Source of the DNA: Pythium myriotylum
Taxonomy: Eukaryota > Oomycota > Peronosporomycetes > Pythiales > Pythiaceae
Assembly (NCBI GenBank): GCA_023091665.1
Contig: JALJCQ010000013.1
Location: forward strand, 3,410,001-3,474,000
Length of the DNA stretch: 64,000 bases
Direction of reading: 5' to 3'
Of this stretch, positions 20,340 to 30,665 are shown piece by piece (within the stretch, counting starts at the first letter, position 1; every line of letters begins with the position of its first letter). The notes beneath the pieces were generated by a model. It saw only the letters and a program-made list of their open reading frames with translations. It was not told where the DNA came from and ran no database searches. A program made the position numbers and the translations under genes.

Positions 20340-22361
20340 ATGTTCGGTCCGCGACGTTTGCTTCCGCTCGGGCTGCTGGCAGCGGCCTCGGTCTCGAGCG
20401 CGATGGCCGCGCTGCCCCAAGTCGACGGATGGTACCCGTGCTCGGAGTACACGTTCGCCGAGGAAGTGCCGTCGACGGCGGCGCCGTCCGGCTCGTCGAG
20501 CAGCTCGTCCGGCCAGGAGGCCGAGTGCGCCACGTTCAAGGCGCCGCTCTGCTACGACGGCGTCTGCGACGACACGTCCAGCCAACAGATCGACATTTTT
20601 GTCAAGCGCATCGTCGCTGTCGCCGACGACAAGCCCAACATCTTCTTCATGCAGGGCGGCCCCGGCGCTGCGTCGTCAGCGAGTACGTAAATTTCGCGTG
20701 TCGATCGGAGCGTGGTTGATTCTCACGCGATTTTGGTTCTTTCTGTAGTGGAGTCGGCGATGACCGGCGTCTACTCGCTGCTCAGCGGTAATGTGAACGT
20801 GTACACGATGGACCACCGCGGCACAGGCCGCAGCACTAAGCTCGACTGCGTGGCGGCGCAGGCGACGACGAGCGCGTCGCCCAGCGGCTCGTCGATCGAC
20901 CCTACCGAGGTCCCGAGCTGCGCCGCGGATCTTGAGCTCAAGTACGGCCAGCCCGACATGGCGGCCTTTTCAGTGACCAGCGCGGCGAATGACCTGAAGC
21001 TTTTCATCTCGAGCTTCCTCAACAACTCGCAGACGTTCGTGTACGGCGTGAGCTACGGCTCATCGCTCGTTGAGCGGCTCATCCATCTCAACACGACGGG
21101 CATTGCTGGTTATGTGCTCGACGGTATCAGCACGACGTCCGGTGCGCCGGCCAGCGAGTTTGAATACTTCTCGACTTGGGACGTCGACTTTAACGAGGTC
21201 GGCCAGTACTTCTTGTCCTTCTGCGCGAACGACCCGAACTGCGGAAAGTACTTCCCAGGCACGACGGTCGGCGATGCACTCAAGACCCTTACGGCCAACC
21301 TTGACTCGACGGCGTACAAGTGCACGGCTGCCGCCGACGAGCTCTTTGCGAACTTGAACGGCTACGCGGTGGGCACGACGCCGCCGTCCATGTCGCTGCG
21401 CTCGTTGATGGGCTCGTTGCTCGAGGACGCGACGCTGCGTAACCTGATTCCGGTCATCACCTACCGCCTCACTCGCTGCAACGACGACGACATCAAGGTG
21501 CTCACGCATCTCTTTAACAAGTACAAGGCTTACTCGAACACGCCATCCGAGGATTCGACGTACGATTCGGATCTCGTCTACAAGATCATCGTCTACTCCG
21601 AATTTTGGGAGTCGCCAACGCCGACGCCTGATGAGATGCTTGCGCGCTTCACGAACACAACCATCAGCTCGGGATCGTACGGCGAAGTGGAAAACTACTG
21701 CGTCTTCACCAAGGATACGGCACCCGGCTGCAAGCAGTTCGCCAAGGAGGCCAACTACAAGTCTTCACCACTTACGTACAAGAAGGACAAGTACTGGAAC
21801 GTCGCCGCCTCGCCGCCCTCGGACGTGAGTGTGCTTCTCATGAGCAGCAAGATGGACCCACAGACCCCCAACAAGTACGCCGAGCGCCTCTACAGTGCGC
21901 TGGACACGACAAACAAGGAACTGATCGTCTTCGAGCAGGCCACGCATGCCACGCTCTGGTCCACGCCGCTCTCCAACACGGACCCGGACGCTCCAATCTG
22001 CGGCATGGCCATCGTAGCGTCGTACGTCGCCAAGGGTGGTGATCTCTCCAAAATGGACAAGTCGTGCGTCGCAAAGATGCCGACCGTCTCGTTCCAGGTC
22101 GCCGATGTGCTTGTCCACAACTGGCTCAACACCTCCTCGGCTGTTGATGGCAAGTTCACAGGCACCACGACGTCAGTCGATGGTGGCTCGGGCAGCTCGG
22201 GCACATCTTACAAGGCCGTCTTCATCGTCTTCCTCGTGCTCTTTGTTCTTGCCCTGCTTGCCGCGGTTGCATTCATGATCAAGTGGCGCCGTGCGAAGAA
22301 AGCGGCGGCGGAGGAGCCGAAGATTGTCGAGGTGATGACCCCCCAGGAGATCAATGCATAG
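20340..22361 (+). CDS. Serine peptidase S33/TAP-like, paralogue 3, membrane-anchored
   Basis: Exons 20340-20682 and 20749-22361 are joined over a 66-nt intron (GTACGT...CTGTAG), giving 651 residues. The intron interrupts the Met codon right after QGGPGAASSA, the same codon and phase as in paralogue 2. A signal peptide (MFGPRRLLPLGLLAAASVSSAMA) is followed by a Ser/Gly-rich spacer, the ATFKAPLCYDGVCDD block, the nucleophile elbow GVSYGSS, the acid in SSKMDPQTP and the His in EQATHATLW. The C-terminus has a hydrophobic helix (VFIVFLVLFVLALLAAVAF) and a charged tail ending EINA, so the predicted topology is type I with the catalytic domain outside. The family cleaves short peptides from N-termini; the exact activity of this branch is unknown. 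The gene is on the strand opposite to paralogues 1 and 2. Confidence 0.92.
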
Positions 22362-22702
22362 GGAACTAGCTAGTGTAAGAAAGATCTGAATAATCAATGG
22401 AACGAAATCCACCACGGGTGTATTAAACCAGCCACGCCCATTCCTTCAAATGCTTTTCCATCCCGAATTTTCACTCGGAGATCGCCGACTTCTTCTTGAA
22501 GAAGCCAATCTTGACTTAGTGAGTCATTGCATCTTTGATCAAGATCAGAAAATCGGAGGCTTGTTTGGTAAGTCGATGTCGCCGGTGGATCTAAAACGAG
22601 GTCCTGGTCCGCAAACTGGATTTTCTCGCTATTGATAACTGCGCTTGACGGATCGACTGCTTCACTGATTAGATGGTGCATTTCCTGATGCGCAAATGAG
22701 CG
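22362..22702 (+). promoter_or_regulatory. Spacer and 5' leader with an overlapping four-codon upstream frame
   Basis: This 341-base spacer separates the peptidase stop from the next ATG. At 22696-22710 ATGAGCGATGGATAG is a four-codon frame that starts seven bases before the main ATG (22703) and ends inside the main coding sequence in another frame. If the leader includes it, scanning ribosomes would meet it first, so it could lower translation of the main frame. No other element was recognised. Confidence 0.45.
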
Positions 22703-24913
22703 ATGGATAGATCAGCACCTCCGTCCCCTCGGCGACTTGCGTCAGCCCACGTTCTACTGCAGAAGAGAGAGAGCCGACGAACCAGTGAAAACAACTCGAG
22801 TGAGTCAGCAGATTCTCCCAAAGGAGAACAGCCGCTACTATCGGATGGATCACCCGGAAGTGAGGGCCTCATCGTCGCGGATCCGCCTCGCATCGACCGT
22901 AGTGTCCAGACCCGCACACACGACCTTATCACACTGCAGGGATGCGAAGCAGGATTTGGAGAGGATGTGGCGAGTAGTGGGGATCGTGGGTGGCGAAGCC
23001 CTCACGGAGAGCCTTATCGTCCGCTCGGGAATCCTAAGCTGAGCCTCAAGTTCACACCGCAGCTACAAGGGGATCTGATAAAGTCGGCAAAGATGGCAAA
23101 TTCCGTAAAAGCGGAGGGCGACGAGCGAAAGCCCTCGCCAGTGACGCCGCGAGGATTGACAAGCCCCCTAGCGCCTGCCATGAACGTCTTCGATATGTTT
23201 CCCCGCAACTTGCACAAACGACCGCCAGAAGATCGGCAACTAAAGCTGGCAATGCGTCTCCAGGAGAGTGTAGCCAATTACTCTTCGGACAAGACTCGGG
23301 GACTACGTCGTCCAAATCCGGTGACCATCATGCGAGTTGGGAACGAAAATGCTGCCGCGGAAGTAGACGAGGGCGAAGACCTTCACGTATCAATTCTACG
23401 TCTCCAAGATCAGCATCGCCACAACATAGGAGAAGAACACTCGTCATGTCCAACCATGTCACCAGTTCGCTCTCCTCGCTTCCACGTACAGCATGGTGAG
23501 AGTTCCTTCTCGTTGCTTCAACACGCTGTTCAACAGGGATCAGCACGACTGCAACTCGTTCGGAACGGCCAAAACTTCCTCGATAACATCGCTAGTAGCG
23601 AATCCATGGACTTTGCTGAGCTGCGGCGCAAGTACACGCTTGCGCGGGAGAAGTTCCTCGTCGATCAAGAAGCACGCAAGAAGCTGGGCACATCAATACG
23701 ATTGCCATCGTCTGTCGCAGAAGATATTGAAGGTGAAGACGACCAAAACAACCACCATTCAACAATTTCAAGTCATCCCCACGGTGGAAGCGAAGAGTTG
23801 CACCTGTATTTGCCGTACACAACGCGAGAGGCGAAAACATCGCCGCACAAGCCGTTGCCAACACTTGCTGAATATAAGACGAGGGCGCGTGAAGAGCGAC
23901 TGCCAATGCGCGGGCTCGTTTCTTCTCGAGCCTCGATGGCGACTGAATCCTCGACCTCACCACCTGGTTCTCCGCGGAAACCAACCTCAAGACAAAGCCG
24001 CTTCGGCTCGAGACTAATTGCGGGATCTCCTTTGGGCTGTACTCTGGGGCGTCCAGGTGTCCAGTCAATCGCTGCACTCTCACCATCCTCACCCCAAAAA
24101 TTTAGTCGAACACAATCGCGACGAGGGTCAGTAATACTCACGACTGCGATGGTCGAGGGTGGCCCGGCAGAGCAACGGTCATCGCTGATATCTGCTCGAG
24201 CTGACCCAGATAGCGATGCCCTTGCACGCGCGGTGGCCTCAATCTCCCAGTCTCCTCAATCTCCACGAGTTCACAGCGTTGTCCACCTCCAAAATGCAGT
24301 AGATCTAGTGGAATCGGTCAAAGACTCACAGGCCCAGACGCTCGCCAAGACTCTCGCATTACTGGATCATGACCGACGAGACTGTCTGGAGGCAAAGTAC
24401 CGCAACTTCCATGTCCACTCGGGTTTGGAGTCGGATATGCTTCAGATGCGAGAAGCAGCAGAACTCGATCGTGTTGACTGCGTCTCCCACAACTTGAACT
24501 CGTACAAGTGGTACCCAGACTTGCTGAAGAATTTGATCTCGAACCGCGACTCGCACTTGCTCCATCCTGCCGAACTGTTTTGTGTCGATGTGATCCGTCG
24601 GGTCGCGAGTGAGGGCCATGCATTTAAGAGTGAGCAGCTCTTCCGCCTCGTGCTGATGCTGCATCCAGACGACGTCGCGGTTGTCGAAGTCCAGCACGTA
24701 CTCACGTTTCTGCGCCGTGCTTTGGCGATTCCTTTATCAGAATGGGAGCCGTTCTTCCGCATGCACTCGCTCCCGGAACCGGTAGAGGTCTTCAAGCAAG
24801 GCGAAGACTCGAAACTTAAAGAGAAAAAGAAACAAATGCGCTTGGCGAAACTGCGCTCGGTCGTCCGGATCAATCAGGTGCTGCGGAGACTGCAAACCCC
24901 TGTATCGCAGTAA
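22703..24913 (+). CDS. Unrecognised protein with Ser/Pro-rich N-terminus and helical C-terminal domain
   Basis: A single uninterrupted frame of 736 residues. The first 330 residues are low-complexity, rich in Ser, Pro, Arg and Glu, with many SP/SPR motifs typical of phosphorylated linker sequence. A charged helix follows (ELRRKYTLAREKFLVDQEAR). Residues 400-520 are again Ser/Pro/Arg-rich (SPRKPTSRQSRFGSR, SPQKFSRTQSRRGS). From about 525 to 736 the sequence becomes globular and helical: a segment ending in LAKTLALLDHDRRDCLEAKY, then YKWYPDLLKNLISNRDSHLL, VDVIRRVASEGHAFKSEQLF and a basic C-terminal helix KEKKKQMRLAKLRSVVRINQ. No signal peptide or membrane segment is seen. I do not recognise the C-terminal domain. 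The end lies 45 bp from the convergent PI4-kinase gene. Confidence 0.8.
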   Translation: MDRSAPPSPRRLASAHVLLQKRESRRTSENNSSESADSPKGEQPLLSDGSPGSEGLIVADPPRIDRSVQTRTHDLITLQGCEAGFGEDVASSGDRGWRSPHGEPYRPLGNPKLSLKFTPQLQGDLIKSAKMANSVKAEGDERKPSPVTPRGLTSPLAPAMNVFDMFPRNLHKRPPEDRQLKLAMRLQESVANYSSDKTRGLRRPNPVTIMRVGNENAAAEVDEGEDLHVSILRLQDQHRHNIGEEHSSCPTMSPVRSPRFHVQHGESSFSLLQHAVQQGSARLQLVRNGQNFLDNIASSESMDFAELRRKYTLAREKFLVDQEARKKLGTSIRLPSSVAEDIEGEDDQNNHHSTISSHPHGGSEELHLYLPYTTREAKTSPHKPLPTLAEYKTRAREERLPMRGLVSSRASMATESSTSPPGSPRKPTSRQSRFGSRLIAGSPLGCTLGRPGVQSIAALSPSSPQKFSRTQSRRGSVILTTAMVEGGPAEQRSSLISARADPDSDALARAVASISQSPQSPRVHSVVHLQNAVDLVESVKDSQAQTLAKTLALLDHDRRDCLEAKYRNFHVHSGLESDMLQMREAAELDRVDCVSHNLNSYKWYPDLLKNLISNRDSHLLHPAELFCVDVIRRVASEGHAFKSEQLFRLVLMLHPDDVAVVEVQHVLTFLRRALAIPLSEWEPFFRMHSLPEPVEVFKQGEDSKLKEKKKQMRLAKLRSVVRINQVLRRLQTPVSQ

Positions 24914-24958
24914 AATAAACCACCAAATATCGACCTGGGTCGGGAGAAAATGTCGGGT

Positions 24959-27067
24959 CTATTCTTTGGTTCTCCGACTGGAAGTCGAAGAAGTGGGTGC
25001 GGATGCCTGCAGGCGCTGCTGCTTCACGCACTCATGTACCTTTTCATCCATCAATCGGCCGAGAATACCGAGGAAAAGCTTCTCGTCGGGCAAGTTGTCG
25101 TCTAGCGCTTCGTTGAGAACCTCAAATTCGTCCTTGTCAGTCGTCCCAAACGCAGAGCTCGACACAGATGCGCGATCATCCTCATCTTCTCTATGCGCTT
25201 TCTCAGAGGACTGGTTGCCATTTAATGTGACGTTATTTGCCGCGTGAGAGAGTGCGCTCGCAGCAATGTCATCCCATTTCACAAAGCTGGATTGATTTGA
25301 AGCAGGAGGATCTGACGTGGACGCTTGTGCGGGAGGAAACGGGAGGTAGGTGTAGTCATCGTCTTCGTCACTATCATCTGCCCATGACCACTTGCCCTTG
25401 CCTGCACTTGTACTAAACGGCGTAAAACTTGCCCAAAACCCAGGTGGGGATCTCGCTCCACTGTTGCTGTCGTCAGGTGTCGTCTCATGGGTTCCATTTG
25501 TGGCTGGTGGAAGATCAGTCGAGATGCGGAGGTTTGGGAACTTGGACGTCCCACTGATGACAGAGCTCGCGCGGGGAGACGAAACCGCATTTATGGACGT
25601 ACTACCATTGAGAGGGATAATGTCATGGATCGAGCTTGGCCCATTCTGCGTCGTCGGCGATCCGTTCTCGTTGTTTTTTCGGTGCCTTTGCAGGAGACGG
25701 AATGCCTCGAGACACATTCGTTCGAGTGGGGAAGGCGTGTCGAGGTCGTCTCGACACATGATCTTGGCGATCTCGTAGAGCAAGAGATCCGCCTTGACGC
25801 CTTTCTGCACGATCATGCCAGCGATGATCATGTTCCGTCGGCACGCGCGCCGCAGCGGGATCTTCTTAGCGAGCCGATCAGCTTCTTCAACCGGATTGAG
25901 CCCGAGCACGTACGTCTTGTCTTCTTTGCTCAAAGGCTGTGTAAGCTGTGGCCAGTTGTACCAACACCAGTCACACCACGCGATCTCGAGGAACTGCGGC
26001 AGGCAGTAGCCGTGGTCGATCGGAATCAGCTCGTACTCGACTTGGGACGGGTTGCTCGCACTGCGGCGCTTGCGCACGAGGATGTTGGCATCATTGCGGT
26101 CCGTGTTGAGCAGCCGCATGTCGAGCAGCACGACCTTGTGGACCTGGTGCGTACTGAACTGGCTCGGTGCGATGTCGCTCGCGACGTCGTCGTGGCGCAC
26201 AAACTCCTGGAGCGAGCCCATCTTGAAGTGCAGGCTCGCGCATTCCTTGTACTTGAACACCGGGTGCCGTGCCTCAACGAGCGACGTGGCCGGCACGCCT
26301 GCGAAATGGTCGCGGTCCAGCAAGTACGCCGCGAGCTCTCGCTCGCAGGCCTCGCCCGAGAGGATGCCTCGCCGCAGCCCGCTCTGCCCGAGCTCGCCCA
26401 CGAGCCCTCGCGGGTTGTTGGGGCCAAAGGGCTCTTCGTCTTGCGGCTTGAAGCACCCGACGTTGCGGTGGGCCGGGTCTTTGAGAAAGTACGTGCCGCC
26501 CGTGCCGTCCATTGCGAGCACGGGCGCGAGGCCGAGCGCGAGCCCTTGCAGCGACTGGTGGAGCACCTTGAGGAGCGCCACGGGGAGCAAGTAGGCGCCG
26601 TAGGGATGGATATTGACGACCGGACCGGCCTTGAGAGAGGAGGACGAAGAGGACGAAGAGGAGGAGGAGGGGAGCGGAGGAGGAGGAGGAGAGGAGGATG
26701 ACGACGACGAGGAGCTCTTGGGGAGCTTGGTCGGTGGCGGAGGGGAGGGCGCGTCGACGCCGTAGAGGAAGGCGAGGTTGTTGGCGCGGCGCGCGACAAA
26801 GTCGATGACGACGTTGTCCTGGTAGATGCCGCACTGCTGCAGGTTGTGCTGGTTCTTGAGCTCGCGTCCTTGGAAAAAGAGCTTTTGGACGTTCGACGGC
26901 ACGTTGAAGACGACTTGGAGCTGGTCTTTGACGTCTTTGATGGCGGCCCAGGGGCGCAGGATGAGCTTCTTCTTGCGCGCGAGCGGGTCGCGGAAGTCCT
27001 TGACGTAGATGGAGATGGAGCCGTGGCCGCTCTCGAGCCATCCGCCCGGGAGCGAGTTGGCGTTCAT
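24959..27067 (-). CDS. Phosphatidylinositol 4-kinase, gamma (type II-like) with N-terminal ubiquitin-like domain
   Basis: The frame from the ATG at 27067 gives 702 residues; it is open a further 24 codons upstream, but that stretch lies in the GC-rich promoter repeats. Residues 15-95 form a ubiquitin-like domain (SISIYVKDFRD, VQKLFFQGRELKNQHNLQQC). A low-complexity Pro/Ser linker follows. The kinase domain (about 175-470) has the nucleotide-binding VGCFKPQDEEPFGPNNPRG, the catalytic LLNTDRNDANILV and the metal-binding PIDHGYCLP. This is the arrangement of plant-type PI4K gamma (UbDK) proteins, several of which have been reported to phosphorylate proteins rather than lipid; which applies here is open. 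The tail (470-702) is acidic and Ser-rich with no domain seen. It is divergent from BBS9 across about 510 bp of shared promoter sequence. Confidence 0.9.
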   Translation of the reverse strand: MNANSLPGGWLESGHGSISIYVKDFRDPLARKKKLILRPWAAIKDVKDQLQVVFNVPSNVQKLFFQGRELKNQHNLQQCGIYQDNVVIDFVARRANNLAFLYGVDAPSPPPPTKLPKSSSSSSSSSPPPPPLPSSSSSSSSSSSLKAGPVVNIHPYGAYLLPVALLKVLHQSLQGLALGLAPVLAMDGTGGTYFLKDPAHRNVGCFKPQDEEPFGPNNPRGLVGELGQSGLRRGILSGEACERELAAYLLDRDHFAGVPATSLVEARHPVFKYKECASLHFKMGSLQEFVRHDDVASDIAPSQFSTHQVHKVVLLDMRLLNTDRNDANILVRKRRSASNPSQVEYELIPIDHGYCLPQFLEIAWCDWCWYNWPQLTQPLSKEDKTYVLGLNPVEEADRLAKKIPLRRACRRNMIIAGMIVQKGVKADLLLYEIAKIMCRDDLDTPSPLERMCLEAFRLLQRHRKNNENGSPTTQNGPSSIHDIIPLNGSTSINAVSSPRASSVISGTSKFPNLRISTDLPPATNGTHETTPDDSNSGARSPPGFWASFTPFSTSAGKGKWSWADDSDEDDDYTYLPFPPAQASTSDPPASNQSSFVKWDDIAASALSHAANNVTLNGNQSSEKAHREDEDDRASVSSSAFGTTDKDEFEVLNEALDDNLPDEKLFLGILGRLMDEKVHECVKQQRLQASAPTSSTSSRRTKE

Positions 27068-27580
27068 GGGAGGACGAGGAGGGGAGCGGAGCGGAGCGGA
27101 GAACAAAAACAACCAAAGAACAAAAAAACAAGACACCAATTGCTCCTGTCAGGTGATGACGACGGCAAGTTGTGCGGGAGTGATGATCCCACGCACGGGC
27201 GGACGAGCACGGCGGAGCGCAGCGGAGAACCGAAAAGGGAGGAGAACACGTTTGCCGCGCGAGCGCTTTCAGTTTTTTTGGCTCGCGAAAACACACGCGA
27301 GCTTTTTTTCCCACGGTCGGGGGTACGAAAATCCACAAAATCGGACGTTTATATCCAGCTAAAATCCGTTCCCAAACCTCAACATAACCCCTCGCTATCA
27401 TGTCTCGCAGGGAGATATCGTCACGTCGTGGTAGTAGGTACAAAAGCACTTTTTAAAAAGGTTCTCAGTAGGTACGCATCCCCGAAAGGACGTGAGCTCC
27501 TCGGAGGTGAGCTCTTGAATGGGCGGTGGTGTCGCTTGAGCCGTGGCGATCCTCCCGTCGCTCGGTGCGTTGCGTTGAGC
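27068..27580. promoter_or_regulatory. Shared divergent promoter region of PI4K gamma and BBS9
   Basis: This is the 513 bases between two divergent start codons. It contains GCGGAGAAC at 27096-27104 and 27222-27230, each next to GAGCGGAGCG-type purine-rich repeats, and the related GGAGGAGAACACG near 27238. The same 9-mer recurs upstream of the coiled-coil gene and the RhoGAP gene. No TATA element was recognised. The transcription starts are not identifiable from sequence alone. Confidence 0.5.
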
Positions 27581-30436
27581 ATGTCGCTCTTCCAGGTCCG
27601 CGAGTGGTGGTCCACCAAGCCCGAGGAGAACGAAGAGTACTCGTACGGGGCTCTGGCCGTGGGCAACGTCGACAATGACACATCGGGCCAAGGTCTCACC
27701 AGCCACATCTTCCCACAGAGAAAACCGAGTTGACACTGACGGGCTCTTGGTGGATTGAATGCAGTCAAGATCGTGACGGGCTCGCTCAATGGCACGCTGC
27801 GGGTCTACTTCCCGACGCAGAACGAGTTCAAGATCGAGCACTTGCTGCTCGAGGAGACCCTCGATGCGCCTATCTTGCAGATTGAGCTGGGCTACTTCCT
27901 CCCGTAAGTCGGTGTCCAAGACGCCAATAGCTTTTCTTTTCTCAAGTGAGTCACTCACCAAGAGCTACTTGTTATGGATGGAGGTAGTGGCCAGCGACAG
28001 CTCGCACTGGCGGTGCTGCATCCGCGGCGCGTCGGCGTCTACCTCGTCGAGGGCGTCGGCGGCAACGGCATGCACGCGAGCTACTTCAAGGTCTCGAGGC
28101 AGTACGAACACCTTCTGGGTATCGACGGAGAGCACTTTACAGCGTACAATATGGTCTATGGGTCGTTCGGCTCGAACTCGACGCGGACTGCGAGCGAGCG
28201 AGACCACCTCTGCGTGCAGTCGCTCGACGGTCGACTCCAGTTCTTCGAGCAGGACCGATTTGCATTCCTGCTGCCACTTAACAACAGCTTTGTGCCAGGC
28301 GCGATCTGCTACGCGTCGGGAATGGACGCGATTGTCGCTGCGACCTCGGACCTGCAAGTCGAGTGTTATCGGTACCAGGCGCTGGCGTCCGCGTCCATGA
28401 AGAAGAAGAAAAATAGCGCACTGGACGAAGAAGAGAAGGCCAACTCCGCACCCAAGCAGATCCACTCGGACTGGAAACTAAACCTTGGCGAGGCGATCAT
28501 CGAGATCCGCATCGCGCGATGCTTCTACCAAGAGAGCTCCACCTCCTTCGACATCGTCGTGCTCGGCGAGGCGACGCTGTTCTGCATCAAACCGCACGGT
28601 GAGCTTACGATGCAGAAACGACTCGGGTACCACCCGTCGACGATGTGCTTCTTTCCGCGAGACCCAGGAAACAATTCGAGCTCGGCCATGGAAAACCTAC
28701 TCGTCGCGAGCCACACGAAGCTGTGGGCACTGTACAAAGACAAAGTCCTGTCCTGGTCAGCGTGGGCGTCGAACGTGCCGGTTGCTATGCATGTCGCCGA
28801 GTTTGGACGCATCGAAGGAATGATCGTGAGCCTCGATTCGGACGGCGCGCTGAGTGTAAACTACTTGGGAACGGATCCACCATCGACCTCGGTAGTCGCG
28901 ACTGACACCAAGGAAGTAAACTATGAGGAAATGGACGAAGAGCACCGGCAACTTCTCAACGTGATCCGACGAGCACAGGGAGAGCGAAGAACAGAACCGA
29001 AAGAGCGAGTGCTTTTGCGCGTTCAAGTTCCTTCAATTCTTGACGCCGTACAAGACCGAAGTGGAGGCAGTGATGACTTTTCAAGACGAGCAGGAAGCAA
29101 AGAACACGACCCTACAACGCGTGGTGTGCAGCTAACACTACGAGTTTACATGACATACACAGGAGCGACCAGCGTCTCCAATGTCACGTTGTCGATCCAA
29201 GCGCCCGACAACGTCTCCGTCAGTGAATCGTCCATCGTGGTCGACTCGATCGACGGACGCGCTTCGACTCCTCTGATCATTCCCATCGTTGTGCGACCGA
29301 ACCCGTCGGCCATGCCATCGTCGCTGGATATCGTAGTCGCGGCTGCCTACACGCTCGAGACCGGCCAGCCTCGCGTCTCACAGTGCTGCGTGCGGTTACC
29401 CATGTGTATGGCCTGTCGCTTGGTGCCTCCGGTGAAGTCGAGCACGTTCAAGTTCACTCTAGAGACCAACCAAGGCCCTGTGGAGCTCACGACATTATTC
29501 GAAGACATGTTCCACCAACCGTTCTGTACTCCCGAGTGGGCCAAGCAAGTGGTCGGCGGATCAGGCACAAACGTCATGAGTTTCCAGTACTATAACGGCG
29601 CCGAAGCTACGATTCTCGTCTCCAAGAACGCTGGGCGATATCGCATCCAGTCGAACGAACTCGAAGCACTGTGGATGGTGTCAAGCGAGCTGGTGGAGAG
29701 GCTGAAACGATACTTCAAGGCTGACAACAGCGTGGCGGAAAGCAAAGACGGACGAGAAGATAGTGTGGGCCAGGGTGTCGAGATATTTTACCAGGAGCCG
29801 CTACCACTAGCAGACTTCTTTGCGACAATCGACTACCACTTTGCCTGTCGGAAAGACAAGTTCGAGATCTCGTCCGAGATCAACGATCGCGCACACCAGT
29901 TCCGGGTGATCCAGAAACGGCTGCTTGTGCGATACAAAGACCGGAATCCGTCCTCGATCCAGTGTCTTGATGTGCTTCTCCACGGCACGTATGATCAGCT
30001 TATCACGCTTTCGCACCGTATGGAAGAAGTCGATGCCAAGCTACGGCAGTCCTCCAATCGCCTCGGCTGTTGCGTTCGGCTCATCCTCATGCTTATCCGG
30101 TTCCGGTTCGCGCTCGACGACGAGAGTGCGCGGTTGTTAGAGGCGTACCTCTCTCCGAGTGTCGGCGATAACGACATGGGCGGTGCCGATAGCCAGGGCT
30201 GGGAAGAGCGGACAGACGCGGCCATGACCGAGCTGCTGCGCACCCTGCTGGCCAAGCAGCCGACCCAGCAGCCCAAGGACCCGGCGCAAAACGTCCTTCC
30301 GGCCTACGATCTCTCCATGGCCGACGACACGAAGAAGCTCAAGAAGCACATCACGATCGTGTGCGATCGCCTCGGCAAGGGCGCCTCGCTCTCGGGCGCG
30401 CCGCCAGCGAGCGAGTCGGCCAAAGGCGAGAAGTGA
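27581..30436 (+). CDS. BBS9: BBSome subunit PTHB1/BBS9
   Basis: Three exons (27581-27692, 27765-27903, 27988-30436) joined over 72- and 84-nt GT-AG introns give 899 residues, close to the usual length of about 890. The N-terminus MSLFQVREWWSTKPEENEEY followed by GALAVGNVDND, then VKIVTGSLNGTLRVYFP, HLLLEETLDAPILQIELGYF, AVLHPRRVGVYLV, YNMVYGSFG, LCVQSLDGRLQFFEQDRFAF and FVPGAICY follow the BBS9 beta-propeller blade by blade. The later part has a beta-sandwich-like region and a C-terminal helical tail. BBS9 is a core subunit of the BBSome, the coat that moves membrane proteins in and out of cilia and flagella, so the gene points to flagellate zoospores. The exon joins keep frame (phases 1 and 2). 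It shares its promoter region with the PI4K gamma gene. Confidence 0.93.
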
Positions 30437-30665
30437 GACTGTAGCCATCGCACTTAAGAAACCTCCCACCCTCCCACAACCACATACTTAGCTGATTAGA
30501 GTATCCATCGCACCTAAAGCGCACTTAACACTCATAAAGCGAACTTAGTAGGTTAATCCATTCTTTTTTGAATTTTTGGATTTTTGAGTGTGGTGTTCTC
30601 CACACGAGTCAGGGGGAACTGACCCTCGCGCCCAAAACGAGCGGAGAACCGATTTCCCTGTCACC
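30437..30665 (+). promoter_or_regulatory. Short spacer with GCGGAGAAC element
   Basis: The 229 bases between the BBS9 stop and the next start contain a loose repeat of CATCGCACTTAA/CATCGCACCTAA, a T-rich tract near 30560 and GCGGAGAAC at 30641-30649, only 17 bases before the ATG of the downstream gene. Confidence 0.45.

Noticed and set aside
25487..26701. 404-codon plus-strand frame
   Set aside because: Antisense shadow of the PI4K gamma coding sequence in GC-rich DNA.
26274..27449. 391-codon minus-strand frame over the PI4K N-terminus
   Set aside because: Out-of-frame shadow rich in Arg/Pro/Ala; the UBL and kinase motifs are in the other frame.
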